Positions 25,957 through 35,357 of a DNA stretch of 64,000 nucleotides are shown piece after piece. Made by a program: the position numbers and the translations under genes. The DNA comes from Desulfobulbaceae bacterium BRH_c16a (lineage in GTDB: Bacteria > Desulfobacterota > Desulfobulbia > Desulfobulbales > Desulfocapsaceae): the NCBI GenBank assembly GCA_000961725.1, contig LADS01000001.1:1-64000 (forward strand). The letters are read 5' to 3'. The notes under the pieces were generated by a model that saw nothing but the letters and a program-made list of their open reading frames with translations, searched no databases and was not told the DNA's origin. Each line of letters starts with the position of its first letter. The first letter of the stretch is position 1.

Positions 25957-27288
25957 TCAACCGCCTAGCCATCCGTCGACAAGATCGTCCAAGGCATCGG
26001 GGATCAGCCCGAGCAGCATGGCGAGATCGAGGATAGTGAAACGTTCTCGCATCTGGTTGGCATTACGGACCACCGCCAGCAGCTTGTCTCTGGTCAGAGG
26101 CGCGTCGAAGTGATCTATATCACCGATGCGATGGGCCGCTCCGGCCTTGGCCAGGCAGTTTTTCAGCTTCGCTGCCGATACCATATCGGTCCGCAGCAGT
26201 TCTCGCAGCCGCTGCCAGGTCCCGGGCCGGGAGAGGCTGTCGGCAACTCTTCGGTAGCGGGGGAGTTTTTTCTCGTACTCTTTGGCCACAACCGGAGTTA
26301 ACTTCCCCCAGAAGTGTTCATCGACCTGGCGAGGCACCTCGCCGAACACCGGACATTCGATGGCCAGCACCTTTTCATAGAGGGCAGCCATCAGGATCGA
26401 GGCGACTCCCACCTGTCGGCCGTGCAGATCATGCCTGCCGCCGTCACGGGCGGCAAGCATGTCGAGGGTATGGGAAATTAAATGCTCCCCTCCTGAGGCC
26501 GGAGAGGAGGTGCCAGTGATGGTCATCGCCACGCTTGAAAAAAAGAGGGCCTCGAACAAGGCTCGCATTGCCGCCGGATCTTGGGTCCGGATCCCGACCG
26601 GATTGTTCAGGTAGACGGGTTCGAGGTCTTTCAGCAGATCGACTGAAAACCGACAGTAATAATCGTTGAAGAGGAAATGGTTGAGTTTCCAGTCGGCGGA
26701 GCTGACGGTCTTGGCGAGGACATCGCCCAGCCCTGAGGCGGTAAGGTTGAAGGGGGCATCGCGGAGGATTTCAGGAGTGGAAAAAAGCGCCAGGCAGGGT
26801 TCGGCATGGAAGAGGACTTTCAGCCCAGCGATACTCGCCGCAACATTGGCCGAGGCGTAGCCGTTCATCGAGGCGGCGGTGGCTACACAGAGGTAGGGTT
26901 TGCGGCGGAGAAAGGCGACCCACTTCACCAGATCGTTGATGACTCCGCTGCCGACAGCGATGAAAAGATCGGTAATCGGAGCCCGGGCGAGAATCAGGTC
27001 TTTGGTCTTGTCATCGGCAACGGGCGACTCCCCCTCGCAATCGGGAACGAGGAAGAGCTCCACTGCCGCCCGGCCATGCCGGAGCTTTTCTTCGACCAAT
27101 TGCCCGGCGGCGGCATACGTCCGGCTGTCGGCGATGAGAAGGCAGTGCGCGACCCCGGGAATTGCTTCGACGGTCGGCAGGAGGTGGTCGAAGGCTTCAC
27201 TGCTGTAGTGCATCGCCCCCGTGGGTACGGTGTGCTGTCTGCCGCAATCGCAGGCAAAGGTTGTGCCGAGTAAAGTTTGATGATCCAT
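25957..27288 (-). CDS. Glycerol-1-phosphate dehydrogenase homologue (AraM/EgsA family)
   Basis: A 443-residue iron-type alcohol-dehydrogenase-fold enzyme. The family reduces dihydroxyacetone phosphate to sn-glycerol-1-phosphate, the backbone stereoisomer of archaeal lipids; Bacillus AraM is the best-known bacterial member. The NAD(P)-binding GSGVINDLVKW, the ATAASMNGYAS block, and three likely metal ligands are present: Asp in SGLGDVLAK, His in SGGEHLISHTLD and His in LHGRQVGV. About 40 residues are added at the N-terminus (with CDCGRQH). No PcrB/GGGP-synthase gene is in the window. It sits alone between an ABC exporter and the phn genes, all on the minus strand. Confidence 0.78.
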   Translation of the reverse strand: MDHQTLLGTTFACDCGRQHTVPTGAMHYSSEAFDHLLPTVEAIPGVAHCLLIADSRTYAAAGQLVEEKLRHGRAAVELFLVPDCEGESPVADDKTKDLILARAPITDLFIAVGSGVINDLVKWVAFLRRKPYLCVATAASMNGYASANVAASIAGLKVLFHAEPCLALFSTPEILRDAPFNLTASGLGDVLAKTVSSADWKLNHFLFNDYYCRFSVDLLKDLEPVYLNNPVGIRTQDPAAMRALFEALFFSSVAMTITGTSSPASGGEHLISHTLDMLAARDGGRHDLHGRQVGVASILMAALYEKVLAIECPVFGEVPRQVDEHFWGKLTPVVAKEYEKKLPRYRRVADSLSRPGTWQRLRELLRTDMVSAAKLKNCLAKAGAAHRIGDIDHFDAPLTRDKLLAVVRNANQMRERFTILDLAMLLGLIPDALDDLVDGWLGG

Positions 27289-27441
27289 ATACCGACCTCT
27301 TATTTTTTACAAGAAAACGATCTGTCTCAAGGAATGTATCTGCCCGGAGACTTTTAACCTTTGCTTTAGCATACAGGTTGAAAGGAAGTCAAAAAAAGAA
27401 GGTTTTAATTGAAAAAAATCGACTACCTGAAACAGGAAAAT

Positions 27442-28263
27442 CTATATCGAAGCGTTAAACCGGGCGAGTTTGCCCGATCTCAGGCTGTGACGATACACCA
27501 TAAGGAAAAGACGGTAGGAGAGAAACAGGTAGAAAAGTGCCAGGGCAAGGCCCACGGCAAGATTATCAAGAACCATCTGCATGGTCGCGACCAGCTCAAG
27601 CTGGGCGCGGAGGCTTTCGAATACATAGGCGGGAGGGAAAAGTCCGGCGATCAGCTTGAGAAAATCGGGGAGGGTGTCGATCGGATAGTAAACACCTGAA
27701 ATGAGTGAAAGAATCATCGGTATCGGCCAGCCCAGCCACTCGGCGGTCGGCCCCAGTTGAAAGATCATCGCGCAGATAAAAATGCCGAGGGCCATGCCGA
27801 AAAGAAACAGGATCGTCACGAAGGGAATCATACTCAGGCCGATTATGAAAATATCATAGCCAAAACCCAGCCCGGCAATGACCGACATGATCAGAAAGCC
27901 CAGGAGGCCGGTGACAATGCTGCTTGACACCATGCCGATGGTATATTCGGAAATCCTGAGCGGGGAAGCGAAAAAATTTATCAGATTGTTTGACCAGATA
28001 TCCTCCAGGAATGCCATCATGATGCCTTGCTGAATACGGGTGAGAAATTCCCACAAGATGAGAGCGCCGAGAATTACGGTGATGAAATTGAAGTTGGCCT
28101 TGCCGAGCGAACCAAGGTACTTGCTGATAAACCCCCATTGAATTATGGCGATGGTCAACCAGACGAAATTGCCCGCAATCCTGGTCGGATTATTGCCGAG
28201 CAGATAGAGCTGGCGAACGAACACGGCATAGATTCTTTTCAGGTTCATTAGAGATTGTTCCAT
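27442..28263 (-). CDS. ABC-2 type exporter permease
   Basis: A 273-residue inner-membrane protein with six predicted helices and the ABC2_membrane layout, including GVYYPIDTLPDFLKLIAGLFPPAYVFESLR near residues 205-235, typical of the DrrB/NodJ-like group. The ATG at 28263 follows the ATPase stop by one base (TGAGATG), so the two genes are coupled. The frame is open further upstream only by running into the ATPase gene. The exported substrate is unknown. Confidence 0.82.
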   Translation of the reverse strand: MEQSLMNLKRIYAVFVRQLYLLGNNPTRIAGNFVWLTIAIIQWGFISKYLGSLGKANFNFITVILGALILWEFLTRIQQGIMMAFLEDIWSNNLINFFASPLRISEYTIGMVSSSIVTGLLGFLIMSVIAGLGFGYDIFIIGLSMIPFVTILFLFGMALGIFICAMIFQLGPTAEWLGWPIPMILSLISGVYYPIDTLPDFLKLIAGLFPPAYVFESLRAQLELVATMQMVLDNLAVGLALALFYLFLSYRLFLMVYRHSLRSGKLARFNASI

Positions 28264-28264
28264 C

Positions 28265-28993
28265 TCAGTGATTGATCGACAAAGGCTCCCGAGCGACCGC
28301 GATGAACAATTCTTCCAGATCATTCTTGCCGTTTTGACCGGGCAGGGTCTTTGGATCTCCGGCTAAAAGGATTCGGCCGCGGGAAAGAAACAGCACCCGA
28401 GAGCACATTTTTTCAATCTCGTTCATGTTGTGAGAGGTCCAGACGACTGCCGCTCCGGTCCGTTTCGTATAGTTACGAATTTTTTCCCGGACATCTTTTG
28501 CCACACTCGGGTCAAGAGATGCGGTCGGTTCATCGAGAAGCAGCAATTTCGGCTCATTGATCAAGGCCTTGGCCAGGTTGAGTCTGGCCAGTTCTCCTGA
28601 GGAAAGGAGTCCCGTTTTGGTTTTTCCGAATTTTGTCAGATCGAATTCTTCCAAAAGCGATTCGATTTTCCCCTGGAGATCGGGCACGTCATACAGCAGG
28701 CCAAATATTTTCAGGTTCTGCAGAACGCTCAGGTTTGCCGGAACATGGGTGTAGACTGCGGAAAAACCGATTTTTCGACGGACTTCATCCGCGTTCATCC
28801 CATTCATGATCTCAATGGAGCCGCCGCTAGGCTCCAGGATGCCCAGAATCATGCAGATAGTGGTTGTTTTCCCGGCCCCGTTCGGTCCCAGCAGGCCGAG
28901 GATTTCACCTTCTTTGACCGTAAAGGAGATATCTTGAACGGCCGCTACCTTAGGATAGATTTTAGATACATTCTTAACATCCAATATGACCAT
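28265..28993 (-). CDS. ABC exporter ATP-binding protein
   Basis: A 242-residue ABC ATPase of the CcmA/DrrA group. Walker A is GPNGAGKTT near residues 35-43, Walker B LLLLDEPTASLDP near 150, and the H-loop His is in VVWTSHNMNEIEK. The signature motif is degenerate, LLSSGELARLNLAKAL instead of LSGGQ, a change also seen in some DrrA-like exporters. It pairs with the permease encoded one base downstream. The 66-base gap to the upstream hybrid kinase holds no evident terminator. Confidence 0.85.
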   Translation of the reverse strand: MVILDVKNVSKIYPKVAAVQDISFTVKEGEILGLLGPNGAGKTTTICMILGILEPSGGSIEIMNGMNADEVRRKIGFSAVYTHVPANLSVLQNLKIFGLLYDVPDLQGKIESLLEEFDLTKFGKTKTGLLSSGELARLNLAKALINEPKLLLLDEPTASLDPSVAKDVREKIRNYTKRTGAAVVWTSHNMNEIEKMCSRVLFLSRGRILLAGDPKTLPGQNGKNDLEELFIAVAREPLSINH

Positions 28994-29058
28994 GAAATTG
29001 AAGCACGTGTTTTTAAGTATTTACGTAAAGCTGTTTATGACAAGAACATAACCATTAT

Positions 29059-32000
29059 TTACCGCTTGCCATTGTCCAGGGTCTCCCTTATCACCGAGAG
29101 CAGGACATGGGGCAGCACCGGCTTGGGCAAGAAGCCGACGCCGTCTTCGAGAATTCCTTTCCTCTGTATAATATCGGCGGTATACCCACTTGCAAAAATT
29201 GCCTTGATGTCTTTTCGTATTGCCCTCATTCTATCAAAGGCCTCTTTGCCGTTCATTTTCGGCATAACTACATCGAGAATGAGGAGTTGAATGCTGTCGC
29301 TTTGTGCGGTGAATTTGGCGACCGCATCTTCGCCGTCGACCGCCTCAATGACGGTGTAGCCAAACTGTTCGAGAACCGTGACAATCAATTTCCTGACATC
29401 CGGACTGTCCTCGGCAACAAGCACCAGTTCGTTGCCTCCCAAAAGTGTTTTCTGCCTGTCCTGTTTGGGCTCTTCTGCATCCGACGGGATGAGCGGGAAG
29501 TATATCTTCAACGCAGTGCCTTTGCCCGGTTCACTGTAGACATGAATGTCGCCGTTGTGCTGTTTGATGATTCCATAGACAATCGACAGGCCGAGACCGG
29601 TACCTTTGCCAACCTCCTTGGTGGTGAAAAACGGTTCGAATATCCGTGACCGAGTCTTTTCGTCCATGCCTTTACCGGTGTCGGAAGCGGTCATCAACGC
29701 ATATTCGCCCGGGATCAGATGTTCGGGCAGGCCGGCGGAATTTTCCCTGAGTTCGACCCGGTCGGTCTGAATTGTAAAGATGCCGCCGCCGGGCATGGCA
29801 TCGCCGGCATTGGTCGATAGATTGATCAGGATCTGTTCAATCTGGCCGCTGTCGGCCATGATGATCAATTTCTTTTCATCAAGGATTGTTCTGAAATCGA
29901 TATCCTCGCCGATAAGTCTTCGCAGGAGTTTCTCGATGCCTCTGACGATATCGTTGAGATCGACCGGTTTGGGGTTGATGACCTGCTTTCGGCTGAAGGC
30001 CAGAAGGCTGCGGGTAAGATTTGCGGCTCTTTCCGAAGCAGTGAGAATCTGGTCGACATAGTTGTTCAATACCGCGTCGTCGCCGATTTTCAACTTCAGA
30101 AGGTTGCCGTATCCCAGCAAGGCGGTAAGGATGTTATTGAAGTCGTGGGCAATGCCGCCTGCCAGGGTGCCGATTGCTTCCATTTTCTGGGCTTGCCGTA
30201 ATTGTTCTTCGAGCTTTTTTCGTTCGGTGACATCTTCCAGGACACCGTCGATCCATTCTATCTCGCCCTCTTCATTGAAGGTAGCCGTGGCGCTGGCCGA
30301 ACACCATATCGGAGTGCCGTCTTTTTTCTGCATGGCCAGTTCCCGGTCTTTGACAAATCCGTTACGGCGTACCGCTTCGAGAAAAGCCTGCCGGTCCTCG
30401 CCATTCCGGTAGAAATCCATTACCGTAATGTTCATGAATTCATCCAGGGAGTCAAAGCCGAAAATTTTCGCCATCGCCGGGTTGGCCTGGATAATGCGGC
30501 CGCGACCGCTGGAGGTCCGGAAGACGCCTATATTGATATTGTCGACCAGGGTATGATATTTTCCTTCACTTTCCCGCAGCGCCTTCTCCGCCTGACGCCG
30601 TTCCTCGATCTCCCTGTTCAGCTCCCGCACCTTTTTTTCAAGCTCGGATGCCTGCCTGGTCAGCAGGGTGTGTCGTTCCTGGTAAAAATCGATCTTGGTC
30701 TTCAGGTCCTGAGGGGCCAGCTTGAGGTCTGTAAGTATTTTGGCATAGGTTCTGGAGAGTTCTCCCTCCTCCTGAGGAGAAAAAGAAAGACCGTTGCGAA
30801 GCGCATGGTACGCTGCCGTGGCGCCAATCGAACCGGCTAATTGTCGTTCGATCTCACTCTGAAATTCTATCAATTCGACTATAGATATTAATTTTTTTTC
30901 AGCCAGACCCATGGCAAGAAGGCATTGCCGAACAACCAAAGCCGCTCTTGTCTTTCCGAAATACTGGCCGACAAGGTCCTGTATTTCCTTTATTTTCGGC
31001 TCAATTGGGATAAACGATTCGCCGGGGGTCGATGGTGCGGCGGGGACTGGCTGCAGGATATCGACAAAACCTTCGGCGGAGATCATCTGCTCCTTTTTTT
31101 CCCGGTGGAAGAGCAGGGAAAAAAGGACATAACACGCGCAGTTACAGGTCATTGACCAGAAGACGGCATGACTTAAGGGATCGAAAGCCGAGATGCCGAG
31201 GAGTTCTTCAGGCTTCAGAGCCGAAATCCCGAAAAGACCTTCAGTCAGCAGGCTTTCGTCAAGCCATCCCGATCTGACAAAGGTGGGGAGTAAAAGAGTA
31301 AAGATCCACAAGAAAAAACCGGCAGACAGGCCTGACAGTGCACCGCACATATTGCCTTTTTTCCAGAACAGGCCGCCCAGCATCGCCGGTGCGAACTGGA
31401 GAACCGCGGCAAAGGAAATCATGCCGATATTGACCAGCATGAAGGGTTCGCCGACAAACCGGGCGAACAGGTAGCTCATCATGATATAACCGGCTACTGT
31501 CAGCCAACGGCACTGCAGAAGATATCGTTTGAGGAATTTCAAGCCCTTCAGCCAGTCGATGACGGGGAGCAGCAGATGGTTGGTGATCATTGTCGACATG
31601 GTCATCGAACTTATCATTACCATTCCGATTGCCGAGGAAAATCCTCCAAGAAAGACAAGCAGGGACAGCCATTTCTGTCCGGCTTGAATCGGCAATTCCA
31701 GCACGAAGGTATCGGCTGCGGAAATCGGCAGTCCGAGCAGAAGTCCGGCCATGGCGATGGGGAAAACAAATATGTTGATAAGGAACATGTAGAGCGGGAA
31801 GAGCCACATCGCGGTCCGAACATGGTTTTCGTCGAAATTCTCGATGACCGCTATATGGAATTGCCTAGGTAAAAACAGCATAGCCGACATCGATAGAATC
31901 AGATACGTCGTCCATATCATATAATAGGACATGCTCGTCTCGGCGTCTCCATGATCAAAACGTGCCGGGAGTTGCGAAGTCTGCGCAATAATATCGGCGA

Positions 32001-32652
32001 AGCCGTCGAACAGGAAATAGGTGACAAAAATCCCGGCAGCGAGGAAGGCGACGAGCTTTACCACGCATTCCAGCACCAAAGCGACAACCATGCCCTGGTG
32101 GCGTTCGGTGGGGTCGAGTCGCCTGACCCCTAATATGATGGTGAAAACGATCATGAGACCAACGATGATCATCCCGACATCGATAAAACCTGAAAAGGGA
32201 GCCGGTGAGCTGGTTATGATGTGAAAAGTCGAGATGACGGCTTTCAACTGCAGCGCGACATAGGGCAGAATACCGACAATTGCGATGACTGTCGTGATTG
32301 CCGCAACAGCTCTTGATTTGTTGTAACGGGCGGAGATGAAATCGGCGATAGAAGTGATGTGGTGGACGTTTTTCAGCCGGATCATCTTACGGAGCAAAGT
32401 CCACCAGGTGAGAATGACCAGGGTCGGTCCCAGATATACAGTCAAAAAGAGCATGCCGGAGGTGGCGGCTTTGCCGACACTGCCGTAATAGGTCCAAGTG
32501 GTGCAGTACACGCCGAAGGAAAGGGCATAAATAACAGGATTGTTACCGATATTCACCCCGGACTTCGTTTTTCGTTCGACCCAGAGGGCGACAATGAAGA
32601 GAACAGCCAGGTAGCTGAAGAAAACCGCTATTATCGTCCATTGACTGAACAT
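29059..32652 (-). CDS. Sodium/solute symporter-like hybrid sensor histidine kinase (CbrA-like with PAS and REC)
   Basis: A 1197-residue membrane sensor. Residues 1-500 form an SSS-family transporter module of about 13 helices ([20 protein letters not shown], and [20 protein letters not shown]). A linker and coiled coil (about 545-690) precede a PAS domain. A HisKA domain follows with the phosphoacceptor His in [11 protein letters not shown], then a HATPase with [18 protein letters not shown] and [11 protein letters not shown], and a receiver domain with Asp in [13 protein letters not shown]. It resembles CbrA, which uses the transporter module to sense or move a nutrient, but adds PAS and receiver domains. 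Its start overlaps a small membrane gene by one base. No separate response regulator is adjacent. Confidence 0.88.
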   Translation of the reverse strand: MFSQWTIIAVFFSYLAVLFIVALWVERKTKSGVNIGNNPVIYALSFGVYCTTWTYYGSVGKAATSGMLFLTVYLGPTLVILTWWTLLRKMIRLKNVHHITSIADFISARYNKSRAVAAITTVIAIVGILPYVALQLKAVISTFHIITSSPAPFSGFIDVGMIIVGLMIVFTIILGVRRLDPTERHQGMVVALVLECVVKLVAFLAAGIFVTYFLFDGFADIIAQTSQLPARFDHGDAETSMSYYMIWTTYLILSMSAMLFLPRQFHIAVIENFDENHVRTAMWLFPLYMFLINIFVFPIAMAGLLLGLPISAADTFVLELPIQAGQKWLSLLVFLGGFSSAIGMVMISSMTMSTMITNHLLLPVIDWLKGLKFLKRYLLQCRWLTVAGYIMMSYLFARFVGEPFMLVNIGMISFAAVLQFAPAMLGGLFWKKGNMCGALSGLSAGFFLWIFTLLLPTFVRSGWLDESLLTEGLFGISALKPEELLGISAFDPLSHAVFWSMTCNCACYVLFSLLFHREKKEQMISAEGFVDILQPVPAAPSTPGESFIPIEPKIKEIQDLVGQYFGKTRAALVVRQCLLAMGLAEKKLISIVELIEFQSEIERQLAGSIGATAAYHALRNGLSFSPQEEGELSRTYAKILTDLKLAPQDLKTKIDFYQERHTLLTRQASELEKKVRELNREIEERRQAEKALRESEGKYHTLVDNINIGVFRTSSGRGRIIQANPAMAKIFGFDSLDEFMNITVMDFYRNGEDRQAFLEAVRRNGFVKDRELAMQKKDGTPIWCSASATATFNEEGEIEWIDGVLEDVTERKKLEEQLRQAQKMEAIGTLAGGIAHDFNNILTALLGYGNLLKLKIGDDAVLNNYVDQILTASERAANLTRSLLAFSRKQVINPKPVDLNDIVRGIEKLLRRLIGEDIDFRTILDEKKLIIMADSGQIEQILINLSTNAGDAMPGGGIFTIQTDRVELRENSAGLPEHLIPGEYALMTASDTGKGMDEKTRSRIFEPFFTTKEVGKGTGLGLSIVYGIIKQHNGDIHVYSEPGKGTALKIYFPLIPSDAEEPKQDRQKTLLGGNELVLVAEDSPDVRKLIVTVLEQFGYTVIEAVDGEDAVAKFTAQSDSIQLLILDVVMPKMNGKEAFDRMRAIRKDIKAIFASGYTADIIQRKGILEDGVGFLPKPVLPHVLLSVIRETLDNGKR

Positions 32653-32882
32653 CAGTTCTCGCTCCCCCGGTCTTTGTCGGAGGGAGTGCTGTCGTGCGAC
32701 CTGGAAATAAAAAAGAGTAAAACGATGACTGCTCCCCAGACGAAGAACAGATAAATAAACATGGACTCAGGCGAAGAGAGACCGGCAATACTGATAAATG
32801 GCCAGCCGAACAAGGCTGTGCAGAAGAGGAAAAGGATCACCATGAATTCGGGATGATCCAGCAGTTCTCGCAATGTTTTCAT
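32652..32882 (-). CDS. Small two-helix membrane protein coupled to the symporter-kinase gene
   Basis: A 76-residue protein with two hydrophobic helices (about 13-34 and 41-60), a conserved-looking GWPFISI between them and a charged C-terminal tail (RSHDSTPSDKDRGSEN). Its stop and the next start share bases (TGATG), so it is translated together with the transporter-like kinase. It is probably an accessory subunit of that protein, as small membrane partners are for other SSS-type systems. I do not recognise a named family. Confidence 0.7.
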   Translation of the reverse strand: MKTLRELLDHPEFMVILFLFCTALFGWPFISIAGLSSPESMFIYLFFVWGAVIVLLFFISRSHDSTPSDKDRGSEN

Positions 32883-33254
32883 GCAAGTCTATTCTCCCAT
32901 TGGCAGGACCGGTATGATGAGATTTCCTCGGCCACAGAAGGTTTATCACGTCGGTCCCCGCTGCCGTTTATTCAAGTTTACAGGAAACCAGGCAGGAAGT
33001 CAAAGGCATGTGAGCAGGCAAGCGGAGGTCATTCTCCTTGAAGATCTGTCGGTTATTAGGTTGACGGAGTCGTGTTTGCAGAGGAATCGATCGCTCAGAG
33101 ACGTCCTGCCGACAGGACGACAGGAAAGAAGTTTTTAGTTTGACTAAGCACCATTGGGGTGATAGGTTGATTCAGGAATATATTCAGTACCCTCGATTGC
33201 ATCTTCAGCTCTCCCCCCGAAAGGTAGTTTCACCCATCAGTCAGAAGGGGTGGT
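32883..33254. other. Divergent intergenic region
   Basis: About 370 bases between the minus-strand symporter-kinase pair and the plus-strand molybdopterin gene. It should hold both promoters. A perfect 7-bp hairpin with a 4-base loop (CGTCCTG/CAGGACG) lies at 33102-33119. A weak plus-strand promoter candidate, TTGACT with TAGGTT 17 bases on, lies near 33140-33168. No coding potential was seen. Confidence 0.5.
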
Positions 33255-35309
33255 ATGAAAAAGGATACTGTCTGCAGTTTATGTTCCTCCTGTTGTCCGG
33301 TGGAGGTTGAAGTGGCCGGCCATACTCTGGTCCGGGCTCGGCGTAAGTCTCTTGTCGCTCCGGCAAACAGGCTTTCCTGCGCCAGACTGGCAGCCGCTGC
33401 CGATATTGTCACTTCGCCCGGAAGGCTTACCACACCCTTGATCAGGACATCGAACGGTGCAGATTTCAGAGAGAGCACCTGGGAAGAGGCCATAGCCCTG
33501 GTGGCTCAAAAATTCATCGATCATAAAGAACAAGCCGGCGCACAATCTGTTGCCTGGCTCCGCGGTATGGCCGCCGATTGGGGCACTCCCTGGGATTATG
33601 CCAACCGGCTGATGAACCTGTTCGGCTCTCCCAACACCATCGGCAACGGTTCCAGTTGCAGTGTCGCCCGGGATATGGCTCAGTCCTATACCTACGGTTC
33701 CATGGCCTTCCCCGAACCCAGGCAAGCCAACTGTATCATTGTGTGGGGAAAAAATGTCGACAATTCATCTCTTTCGGCCGCCGAAGATATCCGCCACGCC
33801 ATGAAAAACGGCGCGAAAATCATAGTCATCGATCCCGTTCGAACCGCCCTCGCCAACAGGGCCGATCTTTGGCTGCAGATCAAACCCGGCCACGACGGTC
33901 TGCTGGCCATGGCGATGATCCACGTAATTATTTCGGAAAAACTCTACGAGAGCGACTTTGTCGATCGGTACACCGTCGGTTTTGCAGAACTCAAAAAAAC
34001 AGCTGCCCAATATTCGCCGAGGGCTGTCAGTGAGCAATTGTGGCTGACCGCCGAACAGATCAGGCTGGTCTCCCATATCTATGCCACCGCCAAGCCGGCC
34101 TCGATCATCGACGGCAATGGCCTGGATATGCATCGGGAGGTGTTTCAATCGACCAGGGCTATTGCCATGCTGCGAGCTCTTACCGGCAACCTGGACAAAC
34201 CTGGAGGAGACGCCCTGCCGAAGCCGGTTCCGGTCAGAAACATCCAGATGCGGGAACGACTTCACGGGGCTCTTCCCATAACTCATGAATACCCTCTCTT
34301 TAACTCCTTCAGCGACACCTGGGGCAATCAAGTCCAGGGCTGTGTGATCGATGCCATCCTCGACCGGTCGCCCTATCCCTTGAACATGGTGGTTGTACAG
34401 TCCGGCAATCCGGTGATCACCATGGCTGACGCCAACAGGGCAAGAAAAGCATTTGCGCGGCTCGAAACCCTGGTTGTCATAGACATGTTCATGACTGAGA
34501 CGGCAAAGCTCGCCGATGTGATCCTGCCGGCCTCAAGCTGCTTTGAGAAAACCCAGCTCAACCGCTCCTCCATCCGCAACAACCCGATCTTTCTTCAGCG
34601 AGGGGTTATACCGCCTGTCGGCTCTTCCTGGCCGGATTGGAAAATCGTATTCGAACTGGGCCGAAAGCTCGGCTTCGCGGCGGAATTCCCTTGGACGAGC
34701 GTCGAAGAGGCTATCGACTATCAACTGGAGCCCACCGGCATCACGGTTAAAGAACTGCTTGAAAATGAACCGGGCTTTCGCCTTGGAGCCCACAGCTACG
34801 AAAAATACAAAGGGAAGGGCTTTGATACCCCGTCAGGCAAGGTGGAGTTTTATTCGCCACGGCTGGCTCAGGCCGGCTTTGCGGCAGTGCCCTTCCAGGA
34901 CGGACCCGGTGACAGTTCGATCGGCTTTGCCGACTGCAGTGACGAATATCCCATGCTGGGGATGAGCGGCAGCCGGGATATTCGCTTCACCAATACCCAG
35001 TTTCGGACAATTCCATCATTGCTGAAAGACGGAGCGGGCTGTATCGTTGACATTCACCCCGACGATGCACGCCTGAAAATCATTGCCGATGGTGATGAAA
35101 TACGGGTCGAAACCCCGAAAGGAGCTATCGAGATGAAGGCCAGGATCTCCCCTTTGGTCAGGGCCGGCACGGTGTGCATAGCCTGGGGCTGGGGCGAATA
35201 TGATGCCCGCAGCAACCTCAACGTTCTCACTGAAGACGATAAACGAAGCACAATCACCGGGACCTCCACCAGCAGGAGTTTCATGTGCAGAGTTCGACGA
35301 AGAGCTTGA
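33255..35309 (+). CDS. Cytoplasmic molybdopterin-dependent oxidoreductase (DMSO reductase superfamily)
   Basis: A 684-residue molybdenum or tungsten bis-MGD enzyme. The N-terminal 4Fe-4S motif is CSLCSSCCP with a distal Cys in NRLSCARL. The active-site region NGSSCSVARD offers a Cys as likely metal ligand. Cofactor-binding blocks include IIVWGKNVDNSS, IVIDPVRTALANRADLWLQIKPG and the C-terminal molydop_binding domain (DIHPDDARLKIIADGDEI). There is no Tat signal, so it should be cytoplasmic, and no iron-sulfur or membrane-anchor subunit is encoded beside it. The reaction is unknown; thiosulfate/polysulfide-type chemistry or a hydratase-like reaction are possible. Acetylene hydratase is less likely because the Asp after its second Cys is Ser here. 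Confidence 0.85.
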   Translation: MKKDTVCSLCSSCCPVEVEVAGHTLVRARRKSLVAPANRLSCARLAAAADIVTSPGRLTTPLIRTSNGADFRESTWEEAIALVAQKFIDHKEQAGAQSVAWLRGMAADWGTPWDYANRLMNLFGSPNTIGNGSSCSVARDMAQSYTYGSMAFPEPRQANCIIVWGKNVDNSSLSAAEDIRHAMKNGAKIIVIDPVRTALANRADLWLQIKPGHDGLLAMAMIHVIISEKLYESDFVDRYTVGFAELKKTAAQYSPRAVSEQLWLTAEQIRLVSHIYATAKPASIIDGNGLDMHREVFQSTRAIAMLRALTGNLDKPGGDALPKPVPVRNIQMRERLHGALPITHEYPLFNSFSDTWGNQVQGCVIDAILDRSPYPLNMVVVQSGNPVITMADANRARKAFARLETLVVIDMFMTETAKLADVILPASSCFEKTQLNRSSIRNNPIFLQRGVIPPVGSSWPDWKIVFELGRKLGFAAEFPWTSVEEAIDYQLEPTGITVKELLENEPGFRLGAHSYEKYKGKGFDTPSGKVEFYSPRLAQAGFAAVPFQDGPGDSSIGFADCSDEYPMLGMSGSRDIRFTNTQFRTIPSLLKDGAGCIVDIHPDDARLKIIADGDEIRVETPKGAIEMKARISPLVRAGTVCIAWGWGEYDARSNLNVLTEDDKRSTITGTSTSRSFMCRVRRRA

Positions 35310-35357
35310 GTGGAAATGGCCGGGCCCATCACGTCATCGATGAGCGTTTGACTTTTT

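Noticed and set aside
33102..33119. Hairpin as terminator or operator upstream of the molybdopterin gene
   Set aside because: The stem is only 7 bp, has no T-run on either strand and no gene end nearby; kept only as a note within the intergenic region.
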